From contig SKGY01000106.1 of NCBI GenBank assembly GCA_007117235.1, positions 1-6,666 on the forward strand: a stretch of 6,666 nucleotides of DNA, given 5' to 3'. This stretch comes from Balneolaceae bacterium. Its GTDB lineage: Bacteria > Bacteroidota > Rhodothermia > Balneolales > Balneolaceae. A program made the translations under genes and the position numbers. The notes beneath the pieces were generated by a model. That model was not told the origin of the DNA. It searched no databases and was given only the letters and a program-made list of their open reading frames with translations. Below are positions 1 through 3,854 of this stretch, one piece after another (position 1 is the stretch's first letter; every line of letters starts with the position of its first letter).

Positions 1-157
1 ATAAAAAAACTGAAGCCAGGATGAATCGAAGGGCATTGAATGTATATGGGTCTATCTCGGATAAACTGGCCTTTACTACTGTAAAGTTTAAAGCCCACAC
101 TAAAGCAATAAAAATTAGGGATAGATCGGTAAGTAGATTCTTATTGTCTTCTGTCAT
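1..157 (-). CDS. EamA/DMT-family transporter, N-terminal fragment (cut by window edge)
   Basis: Reading the minus strand from the ATG at 157-155 gives 52 codons without a stop, running off the left edge. The protein begins MTEDNKNLLTDLSLIFIALV and continues with a W-A-L-N-F-T-V-V-K stretch (about residues 21-29) and an acidic-P-Y-T-F-N-A-L-R-F pattern (about 35-45). This matches the start of EamA (drug/metabolite transporter) proteins: first helix ending in WG.NF..x.K, a short loop, then a second helix opening with a conserved Arg. The family comprises ten-helix inner-membrane exporters or permeases for small metabolites; the substrate cannot be inferred. The start is secure because an in-frame TAA lies directly upstream (158-160). 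No Shine-Dalgarno sequence is visible. The gene is divergent from tetR, and whether it shares its regulation is unknown. Only two of about ten helices are visible, so the family call rests on a short stretch. Confidence 0.75.
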   Translation of the reverse strand, partial: MTEDNKNLLTDLSLIFIALVWALNFTVVKASLSEIDPYTFNALRFILASVFL

Positions 158-235
158 TTAACAAATTGTGAGGTCAGAAGATAGAGAATGAACATCAAAG
201 TTTTGGCGTATTGTTTCGTTAGTGCAGAATATTTT

Positions 236-265
236 TTGAATAATTGTAGGAACGAATTTAAAAAT
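236..265 (+). promoter_or_regulatory. Candidate promoter for tetR
   Basis: A TTGAAT hexamer (236-241) and a TAAAAA hexamer (259-264) are separated by 17 bp, each matching the sigma70 consensus at about four of six positions. Transcription would begin near 270, placing both operator-like repeats just downstream of the start, where a bound repressor would block the polymerase. In AT-rich DNA such matches arise by chance. If the host is in Bacteroidota, its main promoter consensus differs (TTG and TAnnTTTG), so this remains tentative. Confidence 0.3.
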
Positions 266-277
266 CACGTAGTTTTC

Positions 278-290
278 TGACCATCGTTCA
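278..290 (+). promoter_or_regulatory. Operator-like repeat 1 (diverged copy)
   Basis: TGACCATCGTTCA shares its first eight bases with the copy at 296-308. It forms an imperfect inverted repeat (four of five arm positions pair around a central ATC). It lies 18 bp (start to start) upstream of the second copy, so two dimers could sit side by side on nearly the same helical face. It is probably an auxiliary TetR site. Confidence 0.45.
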
Positions 291-295
291 AAATT

Positions 296-308
296 TGACC
301 ATCAGTCA
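296..308 (+). promoter_or_regulatory. Operator-like repeat 2, directly before tetR start
   Basis: TGACCATCAGTCA is an imperfect palindrome with arms TGACC and AGTCA around ATC. It differs at one base from the perfect palindrome at 962-974 and ends two bases before the tetR ATG. TetR-family repressors typically bind short palindromes overlapping their own promoter or leader, so autoregulation is the natural reading. A second, overlapping palindrome (TCAAA-A-TTTGA, 288-298) joins it to repeat 1 and could shift the true binding register. Confidence 0.6.
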
Positions 309-310
309 TA

Positions 311-964
311 ATGAAAAAGATTTCACGCAAAGAAAAGGAAAAACTGGCACGCAGAGAGGCGATAATAGATGCTACAATGCATGTTATAGAAAAGCGTGGG
401 TTTGAGGCTGCGACGATGGATGAGATAGCTGAAGAGGCTGAGCTGGGTAAAGGAACACTTTATCTTCATTTCAAGAGTAAAGTGTCGATATATCTGGCTA
501 TTTGCGAAAGGGGGTCAAAATTGCTTAATCAATCAATGTCAAAAGTCCTCACGAAAGATATTAATGGACTTAAAATGGTTGAGGAGATAGGGCAGTCTTA
601 TCTGGAATTTATTCAGCTAAATCCAATATATTTTGTTGCTTTCAACTATTATGAAAGTATTATAGATGAAGATGTATATGCAGAGAGTGATGAAGCACTA
701 CAGTGTGAAGAAAATGCACAGCAAGCAATGACAATTATTGTCAGAGCGATTCAGATAGGCATGCAAGATAATTCCATCAAAGATATTTTTGATCCAAAAG
801 AACTTGGTTTGATTATTTGGGGGGCCTCTAAAGGAGTAATGCATATCGCATTTCTAAAGGAGAAGAAAAATCATATGCGTGTTTTAGATGAGGTTGAATT
901 TAGTTTTGAATCACTTGTTAAGGGATTTATTCAATTAATTGGCACAGGAATGAAAAAACTGTGA
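311..964 (+). CDS. TetR/AcrR-family transcriptional repressor of the efflux operon
   Basis: This 217-residue protein has the usual TetR length. After a basic N-terminus, residues 14-62 form the DNA-binding domain: helix 1 (REAIIDATMHVIEKRGFE) followed by the helix-turn-helix at about 34-56, with the hallmark A-T-M-D-E-I-A and G-K-G-T-L-Y-L-H-F-K-S-K signatures. The rest, to residue 217, is the divergent helical domain that binds ligand and dimerises; the ligand cannot be predicted. The gene lies 94 bp upstream of, and co-directional with, a tripartite efflux set, the standard place for a local repressor. A shared 13-bp motif lies immediately before its start and across its stop codon, which supports control of itself and of the pump. 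There is no Shine-Dalgarno sequence before the ATG; the operator motif occupies that position. The family call is firm and the regulatory role is inferred from context. Confidence 0.93.
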   Translation: MKKISRKEKEKLARREAIIDATMHVIEKRGFEAATMDEIAEEAELGKGTLYLHFKSKVSIYLAICERGSKLLNQSMSKVLTKDINGLKMVEEIGQSYLEFIQLNPIYFVAFNYYESIIDEDVYAESDEALQCEENAQQAMTIIVRAIQIGMQDNSIKDIFDPKELGLIIWGASKGVMHIAFLKEKKNHMRVLDEVEFSFESLVKGFIQLIGTGMKKL

Positions 965-974
965 CTATCAGTCA
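962..974 (+). promoter_or_regulatory. Operator-like repeat 3, perfect palindrome over the tetR stop codon
   Basis: TGACTATCAGTCA has perfect 5-bp inverted arms (TGACT and AGTCA) around ATC. The tetR stop codon TGA (962-964) forms its first three bases. Twelve of 13 bases match the copy before tetR, and similarity extends on the right (TCAT, then AT). Its location upstream of the pump genes, within a likely promoter or leader region, marks it as the best candidate operator for repressing the pump. I could not place clear -35 and -10 boxes around it, though a TTGGCA occurs at 939-944. Confidence 0.6.
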
Positions 975-1058
975 TGATAAATGTAACAATGGTAACAATT
1001 TCACGTATTGTTGCCGCTTGAAAATGTTTTAAACAGAATGAAGGGTCAATTTATATTT
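965..1058 (+). promoter_or_regulatory. Leader region of the efflux genes
   Basis: The 94 bp between the tetR stop codon and the preferred start of the outer-membrane protein gene carry most of operator-like repeat 3, a 9-bp tandem repeat (GTAACAATG at 983-991, GTAACAATT at 992-1000) and a candidate hairpin (991-1015). No terminator is evident, so read-through from tetR into the pump genes is possible. Confidence 0.5.
991..1015 (+). promoter_or_regulatory. Candidate RNA hairpin or second regulatory palindrome in the leader
   Basis: GGTAACAAT (991-999) pairs with ATTGTTGCC (1007-1015) over nine positions, eight Watson-Crick and one G-U, around a 7-base loop. An upstream tandem copy of the left arm (983-990) could compete for the same right arm. 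There is no U-run after it, so it does not look like an intrinsic terminator. It could be a leader structure or a protein-binding site, or chance. Confidence 0.35.
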
Positions 1059-2675
1059 ATGATCTACTCGAAAGAAGTATTACTTAAATTTACGTTACTG
1101 TTCTTTTTAGGGTGTGTGTTTTTATCTCCCATAATTTATGCCCAAGCTCAGCAATCCAATGATGATATCTCAACTGAGATAACACTCACAATTGAAGAGG
1201 CAGTTCAAATAGCACTGATCAATAATTACATGATCAGAAATGGTCTGCTTGATTTGGAGATCGCTAACTCACAAATCAGGCAGGCTTGGGGAACAGTCTA
1301 TCCTCAGGTAAATGCATCAGCTAACTACACGCGGAATCTTCAAACTCCTAATCCATTCGCTGGGTCTGATGCCGGTAATCTTTTTGAAAGCTTTGGGGCC
1401 ATCGATTGGCTTGCCTTCAACGAGCAAGCTCGAACTGATGGAGACCCAAATACATCACCAATCACATTTGACGAATATTTAGACAGGCTTTCACAAGGAT
1501 ACAGAGACGCGGGAATAACTCCTCCCGGTCTTGATGGCAGCAATCCTTTTGCAGTTGAAAACCAGGCAGATTTAGGAATCTCGGTAAGTCAGGCTATTTA
1601 TAATGGGGCGGCATTTGCAGCTATCAAAGGAGCTCGCCAACTTCGAAAAGTAAGCGAAGATCAGGTTGATCTGGAACGGCAATCAGTAGTTCAGCAGGTA
1701 AAACAATCATTTTATACTGCACTGCTTGTAAAAGAGCAGGTTGATGTTCTAAGGTCAAGTGTTGAGCGACTGCGTGATACAGTTGAGGATACTCGTCGAT
1801 CAGTTGAAGCAGGTATGTTATCGAGATATGACAGAATTAGTGCAGAAGTTGAATTGGTGAATTTAGAAACAAGTTTAATCGAGGTAGAAAATCAATCTAA
1901 CCTTGCTTTGAAAAATCTGTCGCTTCAACTAGGAATTCCGACCAGTCGAAAAGTAATAATTCGTGGAGCATTAGAATATAACAGAGACGAATTTGTAGAG
2001 CTTTATGACATCGATACTGCATACAGTTTAGCTCTACAACAAAGGCCTGACTTAAGTCAAACAGAAAGCCTTATTGGGCTACTGAATGTTGAACGTGATA
2101 TAGCTAAGTCTGCCTACTTACCTACAATCAGTGCATTTGCAAACGCAGCCTATATTGGTCAGGTGCCATCAAACAGAGTCTCAATTTCAGCAGTTGAAGG
2201 TCAGGATTTCACATTTACATCCACTGAGAGAGGTTTCTTTGATAATGCCTACTGGAACCCTGCTGTTGCAGTTGGACTACGCCTAAACTGGTCAATATTT
2301 AATGGATTTCAAACAAAGATGAGGGTTCAGCAAAGTCAGATTGAGATCAAAAAAGCTGAAAATAACATCGAGTTTCAAAAAAATGCAATCTATCTGGAAA
2401 TCGAGCAAGCTGTTCAAAATGTTGAAACTGCACTAAAGCGTATTCAAAGCCAGGAAAGAAATATAGAGCAGGCAGAGCTTAACTATGAATTTGCCAGAAC
2501 ACGGTTAAATGAAGGTGCCGGAAATGCTCTTCAGGAAAGACAAGCTTCATCACTTCTGGATCAAAGCCGTTTGAATTACCTCTCGGCTGTGTATGATTAT
2601 TTGGTAGCTGTAAGTGAATATGAAAAAGCAATTGGGAAGCCTGTTATTGATACCGAACAATTTTATGAAGACTAA
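1059..2675 (+). CDS. TolC-like outer-membrane efflux protein
   Basis: This protein is the outer-membrane duct of a tripartite pump. Starting at the ATG at 1059 it has 538 residues. Residues 1-30 form a Sec signal peptide with a Lys-bearing start, a hydrophobic core and likely cleavage after an A-Q-A motif. Two OEP-type repeats follow. The first opens with L-T-I-E-E-A-V-Q-I-A-L (about 43-53) and V-Y-P-Q-V-N-A-S (80-87). The second opens near residue 322 (YSLALQQRPDL), has A-Y-L-P-T-I-S-A (352-359), the strand N-W-S-I-F-N-G-F (about 410-417), and long Gln/Glu-rich coiled-coil helices to the end. Between strands of the first repeat, about residues 94-166 form a long Gly/Pro/Asp/Asn-rich insert, probably an extracellular loop. 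The frame stays open upstream to a TTG at 1008 and an ATG at 1038. I prefer 1059 because it gives a standard signal peptide and because the TTG sits inside a hairpin. A weak AAGGG lies about 13 bases upstream. The adaptor gene follows almost without a gap. Confidence 0.9.
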   Translation: MIYSKEVLLKFTLLFFLGCVFLSPIIYAQAQQSNDDISTEITLTIEEAVQIALINNYMIRNGLLDLEIANSQIRQAWGTVYPQVNASANYTRNLQTPNPFAGSDAGNLFESFGAIDWLAFNEQARTDGDPNTSPITFDEYLDRLSQGYRDAGITPPGLDGSNPFAVENQADLGISVSQAIYNGAAFAAIKGARQLRKVSEDQVDLERQSVVQQVKQSFYTALLVKEQVDVLRSSVERLRDTVEDTRRSVEAGMLSRYDRISAEVELVNLETSLIEVENQSNLALKNLSLQLGIPTSRKVIIRGALEYNRDEFVELYDIDTAYSLALQQRPDLSQTESLIGLLNVERDIAKSAYLPTISAFANAAYIGQVPSNRVSISAVEGQDFTFTSTERGFFDNAYWNPAVAVGLRLNWSIFNGFQTKMRVQQSQIEIKKAENNIEFQKNAIYLEIEQAVQNVETALKRIQSQERNIEQAELNYEFARTRLNEGAGNALQERQASSLLDQSRLNYLSAVYDYLVAVSEYEKAIGKPVIDTEQFYED

Positions 2676-2679
2676 TCGA

Positions 2680-3807
2680 ATGAATAATAAAATGTCAAAA
2701 TTACTAACTAAAGGTTTTGTAATAGTTTTTCTGATGATAGGACTTGCATCCTGTAACACAGAAAACGGAAGTGAAAATGGAATTGAAAATAATGTAAGAT
2801 TGATTCCTGTTGAAACGATCATTATTGAAGAGGATGCCTTTGCAGATGAAATCAGGCTGACCGGTACGGTTGAGGCTATTGAAGATGCAACTATCTCATC
2901 TGAAACTTCCGGAAGAGTTCAGTATATCAGAGATCGGGGTGAAAGGGTTTCTAAGGGTGATATAATTGCGAGAATTGATTCGAGAGTAATTGAAGCTCAG
3001 CGCTCTGCAGCTCAAGCTGCTTTTGAACTTGCTGATGATACATTTAACAGACTTGAAGCATTATATGCCGACTCTATCATAAGTACTCAGGATTATAGGA
3101 GCGCGCGCGCTCAGCGTCAACAGGCGAGAGCTCAGCTTGATCAGGCAGAAAAACAACTTCAGGACTCCAATATCGAAGCTCCATTTGATGGAAGAATAGA
3201 GGATAGAATGATTCGGGTTGGGGAACTTATTAATCCGGGTATGCCAGTTGCAAGATTGGTAAATACTGAAAGAGTAAGAATTTTATCAGGTATCCCTGAA
3301 AGATACTCAGGCGAGATTACCGAAGGGTCGGGTGTTACAATAAATTTTAAAGCATTTGGCAGTGTATCCCGAAATTCCTCAATCACATATGCCTCAAACG
3401 TAATCGATCCTGACACCAGATCATATATAGCTGAAATTGAGCTTAATAATGACGGGGAAGTAATAAAGCCGGAGATGGTTGCTGATCTCAGAATAATAAG
3501 ACAGACTCTGGATAACACTATCATAATTCCAAGAACTGCAGTAATCAGGGATGAGACTGGAGTGTTTGTTTTTGTATCAAAAGAAGAAAATGGGAAAAAA
3601 ACCGCTGACTTGGTTCAGGTTAGATTGGGGAACTCTTCAGGATCATTGGTGCAAGTGGTTGAAGGTCTGAATGCCGGTGACGAAGTTGTGGTAACTGGCA
3701 CAAGAAGTTTAAGCATTGGGGATGAGCTGAATGTGGTAGGAAGTGAATCAAGTGTAGAAAGAGCCAACAGGCTGAAAGAGAGCGCTCAACCCGTGGCATC
3801 CTTTTAA
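2680..3807 (+). CDS. RND efflux periplasmic adaptor (HlyD/AcrA-type membrane fusion lipoprotein)
   Basis: This adaptor links the inner-membrane permease to the outer-membrane duct. From the ATG at 2680 it has 375 residues. The N-terminus is a lipoprotein signal with hydrophobic core FVIVFLMIG and lipobox L-A-S-C, giving a lipidated Cys25. Domains in order: first half of the lipoyl domain (about 73-100, with S-G-R-V and G-E-R-V-S-K-G-D-I-I-A-R-I-D), an alpha-hairpin (101-163, rich in Ala/Gln/Arg), second lipoyl half (164-194, I-E-A-P-F-D-G-R-I and V-G-E-L-I-N-P-G), a beta-barrel (about 198-278, including I-D-P-D-T-R-S-Y) and a C-terminal membrane-proximal domain (I-P-R-T-A-V near 290; G-L-N-A-G-D-E-V-V-V-T-G near 340). 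Alternative in-frame starts are ATG at 2665 (11-base overlap with the upstream gene) and ATG at 2692; all keep the lipobox. No Shine-Dalgarno sequence helps to choose. The tight spacing implies co-translation with the upstream gene. Confidence 0.93.
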   Translation: MNNKMSKLLTKGFVIVFLMIGLASCNTENGSENGIENNVRLIPVETIIIEEDAFADEIRLTGTVEAIEDATISSETSGRVQYIRDRGERVSKGDIIARIDSRVIEAQRSAAQAAFELADDTFNRLEALYADSIISTQDYRSARAQRQQARAQLDQAEKQLQDSNIEAPFDGRIEDRMIRVGELINPGMPVARLVNTERVRILSGIPERYSGEITEGSGVTINFKAFGSVSRNSSITYASNVIDPDTRSYIAEIELNNDGEVIKPEMVADLRIIRQTLDNTIIIPRTAVIRDETGVFVFVSKEENGKKTADLVQVRLGNSSGSLVQVVEGLNAGDEVVVTGTRSLSIGDELNVVGSESSVERANRLKESAQPVASF

Positions 3808-3854
3808 CAAATATCAGCAGATCGTATTAAACAAATTAACCCGTTGGTTAACAC
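3808..3854 (+). promoter_or_regulatory. Short spacer with a hairpin before the permease start
   Basis: The 47-bp gap contains a perfect 6-bp inverted repeat, TTAACC (3836-3841) and GGTTAA (3846-3851), around a CGTT loop. It ends three bases before the permease ATG, exactly where a ribosome would bind. No Shine-Dalgarno sequence or terminator U-run is present. The stem could tune permease translation or be a protein site; its predicted stability is modest. Confidence 0.35.

Larger units (their letters stand above)
158..310. other. Divergent intergenic region between EamA-type gene and tetR
   Basis: This 153-bp AT-rich stretch has no coding frame. It must hold the promoters of both divergent genes. 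On the plus strand it contains a candidate sigma70-like promoter (236-265) followed by two operator-like repeats (278-290 and 296-308) that end two bases before the tetR start codon. I could not identify a convincing promoter for the minus-strand gene. Confidence 0.7.

Noticed and set aside
222..238. Bacteroidota-type -7 element (TA..TTTG) near 230-238
   Set aside because: TATTTTTTG has three instead of two bases between TA and TTTG, and no well-spaced TTG -33 element precedes it, so I preferred the 236-265 candidate, itself weak.
991..1015. Intrinsic terminator after tetR
   Set aside because: The stem is not GC-rich and is not followed by a U-run.
1008..1058. TTG start at 1008 (and ATG at 1038) for the outer-membrane protein
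   Set aside because: The TTG lies inside the candidate leader hairpin and would put 17 extra, non-signal-like residues before a good signal peptide. The ATG at 1038 remains possible but also adds an unneeded leader.
2614..2679. GTG start at 2614 for the adaptor gene
   Set aside because: It would overlap the outer-membrane protein gene by over 60 bp and place about 46 residues before the lipobox Cys, too long for a lipoprotein signal peptide.
2550..2822. 90-residue minus-strand frame across the junction of the outer-membrane protein and adaptor genes
   Set aside because: It is antisense to two solid genes and has no recognisable domain or start context.
3159..3524. 121-residue open frame on the minus strand
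   Set aside because: It lies wholly antisense to the well-supported adaptor gene, and its sequence shows no recognisable domain; it is a shadow frame.
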